64,000 nucleotides of DNA from Neopestalotiopsis rosae (lineage: Eukaryota; Ascomycota; Sordariomycetes; Amphisphaeriales; Sporocadaceae): NCBI GenBank assembly GCA_023078685.1, contig JALGAS010000001.1, positions 558,001 through 622,000 of the forward strand, read 5' to 3'. This document shows positions 1 to 12,100 of this stretch, in pieces. How positions within the stretch are numbered: the first letter of the stretch is position 1; every line of letters starts with the position of its first letter. A program made the translations under genes and the position numbers. The notes beneath the pieces were generated by a model that saw only the letters and a program-made list of their open reading frames with translations, had not been told where the DNA came from and did not search any database.

Positions 1-3000
1 CTTCGCACTTGCTGCTTCTCACATGCTCAAGTCTTGCAGCAGACTGAAACATGCCCTCATTCCGTTGACGCAGGATAGAGGACAGAGGCACAGCAAAAGG
101 GCAGCGTCCTATTTTTCCGGAAGCCAACAAGCGTCTTATCTTGACTGCCCCGTACACACAAAGACAACTCTGTGGTTTTCTTGAAAATGGTGTGTACGGA
201 CTATTGTCATGTCGCACCTCTGCAGACCAGGACTATGGGTGTGAAGGACAAGGACGAAAAAGTTTGTTTTCCCAGTGTCTGGCAATGGTTTGACAAATCT
301 TGCAGGAGAAAGCTGAGATGTTTTCCGATCTTATATGCATGGGTCTTAGTCAGTGTAATATGCCACAGCACGATATTGAAATGTTCATGTTCCGATCATG
401 TCTGCATGTTGTGGAATGGAGAATCATCATCTTGACCCAAGATTGCTTCCACCACTTTGAGCAGGTCATCACGTAATCGCAGTATGTGTAGCTGACGATA
501 TCAGGCCTCACTATGGCATCAGCAGCACAGATGCAAAGACCTGGGGTAAGTCGCCCACGTTGCTACGCAGCTGCAGTCTCCCTTTTGCCGGCATTTTGGC
601 TGGGGAAGCTCTACGTAAGCGAGATAGGAATTCGAGTACGAAGTATAGGCGGCGACGATCCGCATGCTTCGTGAGACCCCTATTGATATGCGCAACCGTT
701 GATGAGCCCCGGGGGGATTGCTGGAATGGAATATGCTATCTGCATATGCAGATTGACCGCCTGATACAATAAGCGGTAAGCGAACGCCTTTTCCCGTGGC
801 GCATATATATTATCTTGTGAGATGCCAGTAAAGGCTGAAACGGGGGATGCTCATTGATGGACGAATTATCGAAGCGAGAACAAGAGGCGTTTGCAGATCC
901 TTCGGACCGTTGGAAATGCTGGATTCTCAGACATGCTCTCTGGCCATGTGTGAGAGGGCAAAAGGGCATCAGTCCCACCCAGACAGCTTCAGTCCCAGGC
1001 TTCCCCATCTTGTCTCGAAGCGATCGGACCCTGAGACCGAAATGCCGGCAGGGGGAAGGGGAAGGACACCTCCTGGTGACCATTGGTCGACTACCCGAGT
1101 CCCATTCGTACCTTACCTAGCTGAGGGCATCTGCGCCGCGGAGTGTCAGCATGGCCTTTTACCTGGCTTCTTGGGAGATACTGTACACTAAATGAGAACT
1201 GCTATTGGATAGATCAATGGGAAAGATAAGGCTGTGCGATACATGAGTAATTCTGGGCTCCAAGATTAAGCCGTTTAGCCCGCTGTTGCAGCCAGCTGGA
1301 GATACTTGTCTTTTTCGGAGAAATTGAACTGACCGGTTTGAGCGGACTTGCTGGTGGATTTCATCCGATTGATTGCATTCGCTTAGTTTGTGAACGGCTG
1401 TTGGATGTACGGAATGAAGTGCTCGGTATTATTTTTGTTATTATTATCTCGTCACCATTTCTTCCACGGACACATAAAAACTGGGAGGTATGTAGAAGAT
1501 TAAATGAGGTATGTAAATGTAATTGCCCCATGGGGCGAAATCTGGGGGGTTCAGCTCAAGGTAGGTGCCGCCCCCCGGGATCTTCTTTGTGGGGTAAAGG
1601 CAGGTACAATCCATTGACACACATCTGCTACATGTAGTCAGTAATTCGTAGCAGCAGAGAGAATACGTAGGTACGAAGTAGGCAGACAGACGTCCGTTGA
1701 CAATCAATCGCTAAATATTCAGGGACATCAAATTGCTACTGTATTTTGTTTACTGCAATTAACAGCCTGCTACTTCGCCAGACTCGTAACCTCAGGGTCC
1801 TGCTACACAGCCTCAACTCCGTCCATTTCCCGTGCTGGGCCCCGACATGATCTCCCCTCCTCCTCTTCATCCTCTGAGGAAGGATCCAAGGGCTTTGACT
1901 TGGGCTTTGACTGGGCTGGGCTATTGGCGGGTTCGGCGTGGGGGAGATTATAGTGGACGGCAGAAACCCTGTAGCACATCCTCCTGTTGGAAGCCGTTCC
2001 AATCAAAGTCCAGGCATCAGCACCAGCGCCTTGGTACACTTGCTGGGGCTCTGCACACACTTTTGTCGCCCCAAGGCCCCAAACTTCCCGCTGCTTGTCA
2101 CCGTGATACGTATTTGTTTGTTGCTGCTGAAGCGAGATCTGTGACAGTCTATTCGTGCTTTTCTCCTCGTCATCTTCCAATCACTTATAATGTACAGGAC
2201 TTGTTGGCTGGCAAGCTGGCAAGCCACATCCAATCCCGCGTCGATCTGGTCCTTCTGGACATTGATTTGGCCAGCAGGTTCCGACCATATTGACTTTGCG
2301 CCTGGCGGGTGGCTAGGCATTTACCTAGCCCACTGAGGTAGGTGAATAGGTAGCGGGAAAGAAGGCGTAACGGAAACTTCCTGGTACCTACTGTAAGTAT
2401 GTACGCTTGTATACGCCCCCCAACCTGTTCCAAACTCACGTGTGTAACAGCCGCCTCAACACGAGACTGCATCACGGGCCAGTAGAACTCCGGAGTGTGC
2501 CACCAACTCACAATGTCAAAATTCTTGACAATCGTCTCTTGTTTACTTTTACACCATGACTCCTTTATCTCAGCTCTACCTCGTGACCTACAGGAGAGAT
2601 AGAGGCACGGAAACTAGACGCCCGACATGACAGCAAGATGTCTAGATTGGATAGCGTCGACAGGGCATCTCTATGCGTATCCCGGAAAAGCAACACGGCT
2701 GTCGTAAGTAGATTCGTCATGGACGATCAGCAATCCAGCATGACAGAGAGACCTATGTATCACGAATCCCACTCATTGCGATATTTGACTCATCTCAGCT
2801 CAATGCTCAAGCAAGACACCACCAGCTCGTTGGACAACTGGCATCCCATAGACCCAGCATCAACAGCTCTCACATGGCGTCCGCTACCACAACAAGCTCC
2901 TCTCTTCTAAGTTCTATCTCTCTGCATCCCTCTCCACAATGCCTGTAGCCGTAATCAAGAATAACAAATTGAGTAATCGTCATTATCCCTGCATGACTGC

Positions 3001-6000
3001 CACCGACAATATGTCCATCAGAAACCGCAGTCAGATCAATTCGTCCAGAATTGTCTTTTGTGCGACAAAAATCCTGATGCGCTCCCATCGTCACTACTAG
3101 TCAACTCCATCGTGTTGACATCGCGGCGGTTTTTTTCTCCTTCTGTCCTAGGTACAAGACACCCCTGGAACGATGCAAACAGCATGATCTGCATTCCATC
3201 TGGTCCCCGCCATTCCCGCCGAACTTGCCGTTCATCTATCTGCCTGTCCTACTCACTTGCTATGCCGCGGACCAACAACACTGTCGACCCCGGGACCGCG
3301 GCAATCAAATGACGAATCGAATGAGGTCAGGCCATGTCGGACGTACACACATGTCGGCGCAACAAACGCGAGAGTAAAACCACCTCTCGCTTGGCCCTGA
3401 TTCTCGTTGACACAAAGGTGGTGACCAGGCACTAGATTGCCAATGGTCAACCGTCTCCGAAAATACGGCTATTATTCTTCACCTATGCAAGGATATATTC
3501 CAAAACTAGAAGTCGTCAAGGCAGTGGCTGACATCGCATCTGCTACCTCATCCAACCGTCCACTCGCTGTAAGGCACGCGAAAGACACCGGGGTCGCAAT
3601 CCTTGGCTTCCCGCAACTTGTGCTACCTTGGAGAAAGAGAGATCTGCAGGTTGGTCGTCGTTGTTGTCGTCGTCCTCTCGCGGTCTTCTTAGGTCCGCCA
3701 ACTAACTCGAGGCTCGGCGTGCCTTACAGATAGTGGTAGTGGTAACCATGGCAGATTATTACAACAACCACTTTGATTTTTTCCACGAGAAGGATTCAGC
3801 CGTGAAGGAAGCCAAGACATCCCCCCCATGAATCTCTCCCAAAATAATTCCAGACGCAAATGTCTCGCTAAGATGTTTCTGTTCTCATATTTCTTCTCTC
3901 TACTTGCCGATTCTGTTGCCCATGATCAGAAAAAGTATGGAGTAGTACTCCATAGGAGCGGCAGCATGACGGCGGAGCCCCGCAATTTACGATAATGCCT
4001 GTTCCGGGGCTGGTGCTGGTATGTATTCGTTTGCATACCCTCACTCCAATACCTGCCCAGCTTGCCGAGTTAGGCAGTACTATTACTACAACATACTCAA
4101 CATAAACAAGAGACCCAATGGGAAAGCACGTGGAACGGCTAGACCTAAACTTTCTTTTGTCTGTGGAATGATTCTAGACTCCCTCTCGGCCTCTGTCACT
4201 GCCGGGGAGGGTTCCCCATTGAAGTTAAGAACGATTTGGGATAAATAAGAGAAGACATGTGCTAATGACGAGCATCATGATGTCGACTAGTAGTTTCTCT
4301 CTGCCTTGGAAGTTGCGTTGCAATCGCCCTGTCAAGAGAGAAAGACTTGTCAGGCTTGTGTGGGGGATGGGCAGCGGATCGAATAGTTTCGGTGGGATCG
4401 TACCCAGGGATACCCCAAGGCCTGGGCTTTTGATTCCCAGCAGTCCAATCTGCAACCCGCAATCCTAGCATCAGGCATCGTTTCACACCGTCTGGGGGCA
4501 GGGAAAATGCGGACAAAGAAAAAAAAAGCTGGGGAGTGGGGTATCTAAGCCTATTTCGTATTCCTATTCGTTTTCTTCTTCTGCTTCTTGCTTCCACGTC
4601 GGGCGATCACGTCAGCCCTTTCAGCTCCGACGACATTCCTTTGCCCTGAGCCAATGTAACCCCCAAACTCTTGAGTCAACGAACGACTTTTTCTTTCCAA
4701 TGGAGGGGGGGAGTGGGAGTGGGAGCGAGCATGGACCAAAATAACTACTCCCCGGGCAAACACGTCAAGCAGTAAGTACTCTTCTAGTCAGACCTCTCTC
4801 ACCGACCAGACATGGAGACATGGGAAGAAAGGCAAAGGAGGCTGAGCACTTGCAGTTGCCGTGCCGAGCGACCACAAATTCTCTCTCCTTCTGTTCTACT
4901 CACTCTTACAGGCGGTGGGGCCTGTCTGACCAAGAAAGAAAAGGTAAGAAAAAAAATTCTCTTCTTTTCAAACTGGGATTGGGTGCCCAACAAACCAGCT
5001 GAGATGCCGAGTATTGGCTTACAGACTTCCCACCGCTCCTTTTGATTCCTAATAGAAAAATAACAATAGAAATGCTTTTCTTTCTGGGTTCCCCTCTCTA
5101 GAGACAGAGGTTGGGCAAGCCAACGAAGAGCTACAGAGTACTTTGCATGACCACGTCCATGGGGGCCTCCCTTCCAGTGTACCTCCCTCATCAGCCACTG
5201 TGATGACATTACACAACACTCCGGGGAAGTCCGGGGGAGGTTGAGGGATCCCGCAGGCTGCAGTTCACGCTCACACGTCTATTTTAGATTTTCTTTTACT
5301 GATTTTTGCTGTCCGTTATCGAAAACCCTGCCTTGACTTCTGTCCTGTTTTGTACCCTTGGTAAGTTTTTTTTGTTTTAATGACCGTGACCAGTCCATCA
5401 TATTTTCAGGATTTCAATGTGTATGATCAAGAAGACTCTGGTCATAATGACTATGACGCCTTGTGGGAGGTTTCCGCCTAAATAACATGTGCCTGGCCTT
5501 GGGCCATTTTTATAGGGAAAACATGAGATATGATTTCCACTTCTACCCGTGGTAGTGCATAGACTTTTTCCTTGTTATTCCTAATTTGTGTTCAACGCCC
5601 CCCCAGGATTTGGGGAAGAGAATCGTATGTTGCAGCAACGGGAACAAGATTCGAGGCAGTAGGCCAGGGGGAAAAAAATTGAGAGCTCATACATATCCAA
5701 CATAGGTACTTTGTAACCAGAAAAAAAAAAAACCAACACCCCTGAAACGTCCCGTGCCGCTGTCTCTCTGTACTTATTATTTGTACGTGTATGAAACTTA
5801 TTTTTCTTTTTTTTTTTCTCTCTTCGCGGGGTACCTATTTGAGTAGAGTTCATTACCCGGATTCCAGGGGTTTAAGGACATACAGTATGAAGGATACTAA
5901 CCTTAGGGAGGAGGGAGGAAGAAAAATAAAAGTTCTTGGTGGTTTAGATACGTACAGATCAAATGTCTTTTTTATTTTCACCTCGTATCGTGTGTAACAA

Positions 6001-6616
6001 GTGGTTCGGCAATAATCACGGCTACGGAGTGCTAAGGAAATAATTCAAATTATACACTGTCTATCAAGTACCTTTTTCCACCCTTTCTCCCTCGGCCGTA
6101 AAGAAGTACATACGGCACGACATGTATCAAACGGCTGGATTCTAGTAACTGATATACTGAAGAGATGTCTCTCTACGACACGCTTTGTGCTCCCTCGCGG
6201 CGTCCTGCTTTGCAAACTACTAGAATTATAGTCTTTTCCATTGTCACTTTGTTTGCGGCTAGAAGACGGTAAAGTAGATCAGAAGTAAATTGGTATTGTC
6301 GCTTTTCCCTGATCCGGGGTTGAAGATAGGAAAAAAACCGAGGAGACTCGGGGAGTTCCAGTATAAGTGGAGATCTATGTAAAAAAGCCCGTCACCATCA
6401 TTGATGCGGCGTTGAAAGTCTATACAATCACGCTTGATGTGTTCCAAACAAAGGCCGGCCCTTTCTCGCCTTCGCTTATTCCAAATTACTAGTATTGGTT
6501 GTGCGATATCCATTTCATGCCTTGCCGCCTGTGAACGCCGTCTCTTTCTATATGCCTTTCTATAACCATTATCATCATTCATAACGTGGAAATAATCTCT
6601 GGATTTGCCGGTCGTC
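1..6616. other. intergenic, no recognisable gene; creA 3' flank at its right end
   Basis: All short open frames here were read on both strands and none has a recognisable domain, convincing splice structure or fungal codon bias. The right-hand 1 kb (about 5,500-6,616) lies just downstream of the creA stop on the minus strand and probably holds its 3' untranslated region. It contains A/T tracts: an A run near 5,719-5,731 faces a T run near 5,806-5,818. A near-perfect inverted repeat of nine-base arms with a one-base spacer lies at 3,936-3,954. Words of the AGGTAGGT/TACCTA kind occur at 2,321-2,350. A frame at 1,803-2,180 (-) has an acidic end but no ATG and was not accepted. Confidence 0.6.
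3936..3954. repeat. 19-bp inverted repeat (9-bp arms, 1-nt spacer)
   Basis: The arms TATGGAGTA and TACTCCATA are exact reverse complements around a single G. The arm differs by one base from TACGGAGTA, the half of a perfect palindrome at 55,919-55,934, so the two may belong to one word family. It lies in gene-free sequence. The function is unknown; it could be a dimer-binding site or a small hairpin. Confidence 0.6.
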
Positions 6617-7864
6617 CTACGTCCGGTCCATGAGATCTCCACCTGCCAGACTGGCTGTGGTCGAACTGCGTCCGCTGCTGTTGTATCCGTCGCTGGGGGC
6701 TAATAAGTCCTGGACAGCAACCTTGGGCACCTGAGGCACCGGCAGTTTTCTGCTGCCATCAGGCCTACTGATAATGTCGGTCAGGCTGATGCCGCCGCGA
6801 GGAGCAGGGCTGGCGGTTTGTTGCTGCTGCTGGTAAGGCGATGGGTTCTCGCCGAAATGAGGCTCCATGGGGGCCAATGCGGGCGTGTGGCCCAGAGTCA
6901 GATTCCTCAAGGTGGGAAGCTCAATACCAGCGTAAGGTCGCAGTCTCGGAGAGTGAGCAGGAGTAGCCAGCGGAGTGTGGTCGGGAGTAGGAGATAGCGA
7001 ATCATGAGAGAATGTGGGCGAAGAAGGCGCAGTCGAGTTGGGCGAGTTGGGTCTCGACTTCTTCGCATGCCTCAAAGGATGGTTGTAGTGGTCATCATGC
7101 TCCTCGTGAGAATGCGACCTCGACATGTGGTAGGATGCCAGCGATGGGAGGTGGCCTCGGGAGTTGTGCATGCTATGCGAATAGTAGGGGTGATGCCGCG
7201 CGCTGTGGTGGTGAGAAGCGAGGCTGTTGTCGCGCTCGACCTGCTTAGCGGCATTGGCAAGAACACCAATATCCATGTTGTGGCCAGAAAGAGGACTGCC
7301 GCCCATGCCTCTGCCGTAGTGCAGAGGTCCCTGGGGGAGTGCATACTGAGAATACGAGTGAGGAGGAGACACGTTTGGCGAGACGAGTGTCGAGTTGGGC
7401 GCACTCTTGATAGATCTTGGTCCAGTGGGCGGCGGCATCATAGAGTCCGGAGCCAGAGCAGAAGCCATGTGGTGAGAAGCCTGCGGGTTCTTATTTCCTC
7501 GCCTCGAGTTCGGGTTGTTGTGTATCCTCGAGTGTCGAGTGAGCTCGTCAGAGCGGGAGAACTTCTTGCTGCAACCCGGGAACTGGCAGGCATGTGGCTT
7601 CTCACCCGTGTGCGTCCTGATATGCCTCGTCTGGTGCTCCAAACGGTGGAAAGCCTTATCGCAGAGAGGGCACTTGTATGGCCTTGGGAGCTCACTCGGG
7701 TTCTCTTGAGGCTGACCACCTGGGAGAGGTCCGTTGGGCCGGATAACGCTCACTGTAGCCATGTCTACGTCTCCGTCCTGATCCACGGCCGGTGGGGTGA
7801 CTGATGGTGCAGCTTCGGGGTTCAGCAGGTTGGAAAAATCCACCGCTGACTGTGAGCGTTGCAT
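6617..7864 (-). CDS. creA: carbon catabolite repressor CreA/Cre1, C2H2 zinc-finger protein
   Basis: The single-exon gene encodes 415 aa. It is the glucose-responsive transcriptional repressor that binds SYGGRG sites in the promoters of genes for alternative carbon use and acts in the nucleus. Two adjacent C2H2 fingers are complete: C65, C68, H81, H85 and C93, C98, H111, H115, joined by the linker HTGEKPH, with the family-typical finger text [14 protein letters not shown] and [13 protein letters not shown] basic stretch follows (RRGNK). The middle is His/Ser/Pro-rich, a five-Gln run lies near residue 347, and the C-terminus keeps conserved blocks ([26 protein letters not shown], ending GDLMDRT). 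The length fits hypocrealean Cre1 (about 400 aa) and the start ATG at 7,864 gives the family N-terminus [14 protein letters not shown]. No break is seen. Large frames on the opposite strand are shadows of its biased codons. Confidence 0.97.
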   Translation of the reverse strand: MQRSQSAVDFSNLLNPEAAPSVTPPAVDQDGDVDMATVSVIRPNGPLPGGQPQENPSELPRPYKCPLCDKAFHRLEHQTRHIRTHTGEKPHACQFPGCSKKFSRSDELTRHSRIHNNPNSRRGNKNPQASHHMASALAPDSMMPPPTGPRSIKSAPNSTLVSPNVSPPHSYSQYALPQGPLHYGRGMGGSPLSGHNMDIGVLANAAKQVERDNSLASHHHSARHHPYYSHSMHNSRGHLPSLASYHMSRSHSHEEHDDHYNHPLRHAKKSRPNSPNSTAPSSPTFSHDSLSPTPDHTPLATPAHSPRLRPYAGIELPTLRNLTLGHTPALAPMEPHFGENPSPYQQQQQTASPAPRGGISLTDIISRPDGSRKLPVPQVPKVAVQDLLAPSDGYNSSGRSSTTASLAGGDLMDRT

Positions 7865-9111
7865 GTGATCGCCAGCCAGAGGGCCCTTTGTCCTTCACCA
7901 AATAGAGGGGAAGAATTTTTGGAAATGTTGACTAGATCCCTCCTAGGTACTAGTCAAGTCGAGAGGATTTTTTGCTCTCTCGATAAATCGTATCTTTTTT
8001 GTTTTGTGAGTTGGCGTTTTCCTGTTGAACCTTCTAATCTTTTTCGAGTGTTCAGCCAGTGCGTTGCTTGAGTATTGTCTTTAGTTGTTGTCGTTGTTCG
8101 TTGTCGAGTCTTTGGTTGTTGGAGCAGACGGGGTGTCGGTGCTTTGCTAATAGATACTGTCTTTTTTGGGGTACGGCAGAATTCAGAAGGAAATCTCTTG
8201 GAGGGAGGGGGGGGATCAGTGCAGTGGTTATAAATGAGTCGGGCGAGTCGGAAACACTGTCCACAGTGGACTGGGGGAAGGGAAGTACCACCTGGAGGGA
8301 GACACCCCGAGTGAGCACGCCAGAGGCCCGAAAATGCCACTACTCCAAGGTAGCTTGTACCTAGGCAGCCCGCTGTAATGTAGGTAATGTACTCTAGGCT
8401 GGGGGGGATGAGAACTGGGGCCAATCCTCGGGATGCAATGTAGGTACATTCGTAGGCGCAGGCGTAGGCGTTGGCGCAAGCAGTGGGTGGGTGGTAGGTA
8501 CTGTAGGTACGTGCTGTACTATGGGAAGAAAAAAAAATTAAGTAAATGTGGGTGACCCCCAAAAAAGATGGTGAGATACCGACCGCAGAAAGAGGGCCAC
8601 TGTCCACTCCCTTGCAACCCTCCGAATCCGCCCCGTCTTCAAGGATCTGATCAGACCCCTCGCCGCTCCAGGGTGTGTGCGGGTGCGCAGGTAATGCGCG
8701 GGCGGGCAACGAGCCAGAGCCTGGCACTCCGTGCAAGCAAAGCCAACTGAGAGAGCCTGGGGGAGCCACTGGGGCTTGCTCGCTGGGCCTGGGACAGACG
8801 TGGAGGGTCTCAGCAGAAGCCTCTGACAGGGAATGTGGAGGAAAGGAGTGGGCACATAGAATTGGAATTTGACCGTAAACACCCGAGTAGGACTAGACGT
8901 CACAGATTTTTCTTACTCCGTACTCGTTGCTCACTTTCTCTTGCTTGGCTTCGCCCTCCATCTCCTCCTTGGCGGCGTGGGGGAGTGAGTCGAGCGATTG
9001 ATTTCGTGGGGTGTGAGACTCGCCAGAGCGCGTGTCGGGGGTCATTGGATGTCTTTGATTGTGAACACATGCTCATTTCTCTCTCTACTTTTCAGTCTTG
9101 TGAGTCCCCAG
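7865..9111 (-). promoter_or_regulatory. creA leader and promoter with clustered CreA-type (SYGGRG) sites
   Basis: On the creA strand no ATG occurs from the start codon back to 8,446, a 582-nt stretch that is A/C-rich near the gene, as expected for a leader selected against upstream starts. A TATA-like TTATAA lies at 8,228-8,233. Further upstream I count twelve matches to the CreA consensus SYGGRG on either strand: 8,271, 8,292, 8,399, 8,415, 8,667 (-), 8,757, 8,769, 8,800, 8,835, 8,977, 9,006 and 9,106 (-). Some are closely paired (8,399/8,415 and 8,757/8,769). CreA autoregulation is established in related fungi; that these sites act is inference. The transcription start cannot be read from sequence. 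Confidence 0.55.
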
Positions 9112-12100
9112 CCTATACGAAGTAGCCATCTTATTTTTATTCTTCCATCCTACAGCCATCCAATTCAATTCAGCCAACCGGTTGCAAAGTGAAGACACAA
9201 GAAAAGGAGGAGATTACTTGGTCTTGGACGAGGAAAAAAAACACACGATCCAGCCAGTAGTATAAACGACCCCCGCTGCTATGCGCTCGAATCGGGCCTC
9301 CTCACTATTGCCTTTGAGAGCATAAGGTATCGACTGGCCGAGAGCACGCCGAGAATTGGATTTATTACCAACGTCCAAGCGTCTTCTTTAGAATCAACGA
9401 TCGCATCGCATCATCATTATTCTTACAAGCTATGCTATCATGGCCATAGTCGTACTGCATTCTTTTAGTGGGCTATTTGTATTCAGCTTTGTTCACTTTT
9501 CGTGTTCCTTTTCCATGGTGATGCCCTCTACAGCGGTGTACTGAAGTGGTTCAATGCAGACTATATTTTGACTGTGAGACATGGCATGACGTTTCGCGGG
9601 TTTAACATTATTGCTGTGGACGGCCGAATCAGTCTTTCCTTTTTTTTTTTTCTTTCCCTATTTCAGACAGGCAGGATGAGCAATGTCGGGAGAAGAAGGA
9701 GGAAAGAAAAAAACACAACTGTTGCATATCTCTCAGCTACGGCAAAGGACAGAATTAGCACAACTATGCTATGTCATCTCCCGGCGGTTCTGTGGGGAAA
9801 CAGGGAAGTTGAGACGAAAAAACATCATCAGTTTTGGCCTGGCGGGGAAAGCGCCGCCCCTGTGCTCGGCGAAATATCACGAGTCAGGCCATGAGAAGAT
9901 GCAGACTTAGGGAGTCAAGCTATATTCTAGAATGTGTTCTGGAAAAAAAGCAGCGACAACAATGACAACAACACTTGGAAAAATCAAAACCTGCTCACAA
10001 CTTTCGCTCCGTGGTGTTTGGTATATTCTTTGTCCAGATGATTATGCATTCTACAATACTAATGGATATCCTTCGCTTCATCCCGCATCGACATTATAGG
10101 AAATAGATAGTCCCGTCCCCTGGTAGGCTTGTCCTCAAACCTGGAGACCCCTCGAGCGCCGTCTCATTCCGACAATTCGCGATATGGGGAACGTGGGGCC
10201 CAAGTCCGGAGGCCTGGTGGTTGGATGAGGGGCGTGGCGTTAGAAAGATAAGAGCCGTCAATGCCGAGCGCGGCCTATTTTACTACAAAATGCTTGGATT
10301 CAGTGAGATTATTCGCTCTGCCCTGTACGAGTTAGAGCGCGGAATCCAGAGCGCGCGCGCGCACCTGAACCAGGACTGGGCTCCTTCTTCGTATCGTGGA
10401 CCAATCTCGACTTGGAATCACTGCTACTATGTACTACTGGTCCTTGGTGCTAAACTCATATCTGATTACATTTAGCAAGTGGCCCAATGTCGTGATCTTA
10501 TCGCGACAATGGATTGGTCGGACAAGAGTCTGGACTCTGGAGCATCAATTTGGGAAAATAGCATTTAGCATTCAGCAGTTCAGCTGTTGGCACAGCGCCT
10601 CAGACACTGGGGAGCAACTACGTTAGATGTCATGCAAACCCAATATGCGCCGCCAGGTTCAGTCACAACTCTCGAAACAAACAGGGACTAGTTATTTTTG
10701 TCCATGGTCACAACAGGGCGATTGCCGGAATACCTTTTTGCTTGTCGTCGTCGTCGTTGTCGATGTCTGACCTCATCACTGGATGCATCCATCAATAGGG
10801 ACCAAGAAGCCCACCCCTTCCTCCATCGGGGCCCCGATCCCTCGATGCGAGGATGCCAAAGATTCCCTGATCTGTCCCGTGAACCTGGGGTACGGGAGTA
10901 GTAGTGTAGTGTGTCAGAGCCGAAAGAGAAAAATACAAAACATCATCATTGCCGTTTTATCCTATCACGGTCAATAAAAGCTTCCCCCACAGAACTTATC
11001 TGGGTACGTTAGCTTCCCCATACTGGACACGCCCCCAGATTCGTCACATCACAAGCGCTCAGCCTCAGGGGGGCCAGCAAAGCCAGCCAAATAGCCAAGC
11101 GATGGGCTATGGAGGACGAAAGAGGTGCTCTATCCAAAACCCTTCTGACGTTCTATATGCGCACATCTTTTCCTTATCTTCCCCCCAACCTGAGTCAGCG
11201 CAGTCAGCAGCAGTTCCATACCAAGCTGAGATTGGTGAGCAGCCCAGTGATGTCAAGCTGAGAAGTCAAAAAGAGTCATGAATGGCTCCTTTTGCTACTT
11301 TCCTTGGAGAGAGATGGTGGTTTAGTAAGCTATCAGTTTCCTCATTCGACCCGCCCGTGTCACGGGGTCGCACAAAGTACGGAATTCTCTCGCTTTACGG
11401 AGTATACTATATAGTTGCTTCCCGTCGACATCGGATCGACGTCAATAATGCGTGACAGGGAGGAGCAGGCCAGGTAGGGTCAAGAACGAGGCCGACAAGG
11501 AATACCTACAACCCTCGGACTTCCAGCTACGGGAGATCATTTGGCTGCTGAATGGTAAATAGTACAGCTACTACAGTACTGTTTGCAGCTTTTCCGAACC
11601 TCGGGTAAGATTGGTGCGCATCGTAAGATTGTGGTTTTGCCGGGAAACCTTCCTGGACGCCAAGGGCCATTCCCGCTCTGGAGAAAAACGTGGGGGGTCT
11701 CTCATGCCTGCCTGGGGTCGATCCAAAAATGGCTTTTTTTGGTTCGTCATCTCCCCAGGGTGTGGGCAATGCATTGGTGGTGGGCGTCTGATATATGACC
11801 ATGTATAATAACTAGTCCGATGGGAACGAGCCATACATAATACTCTGAACGTTTATCCGTACATACATAAGTATGCAAAGTCGCCAACTATATGGTTATA
11901 ACGGCAGTTCAAGGCAGCAGCAAGCAGTAGCCTCGCCGAACAAATCCCCGTGGGGAGAAAGAACGCTCAACGGCAGGAAAAGAAAATATGCATACTTTTT
12001 GGCGGGCATCACTTTGAGAAATCGCATGTGAAAAGACACCATGCGTGCTGGTCTCCCTCTCAGCGAAAGCTTAATCGAAAGCGGCACTTGACTTTCCATA

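Noticed and set aside
1803..2180. 125-codon minus frame with an acidic C-terminus
   Set aside because: It starts with TTG, has no convincing acceptor for an upstream exon and no recognisable domain; an overlapping frame looks equally protein-like.
7004..7804. 266-codon open frame antisense to creA
   Set aside because: It lies entirely opposite the creA coding region and is a shadow of its biased codon use; no domain and no splice sites.
7954..8769. 271-codon minus-strand frame upstream of creA
   Set aside because: It overlaps the presumed creA leader and promoter, is low in complexity, starts with an ATG-less codon in the leader part and matches no family.
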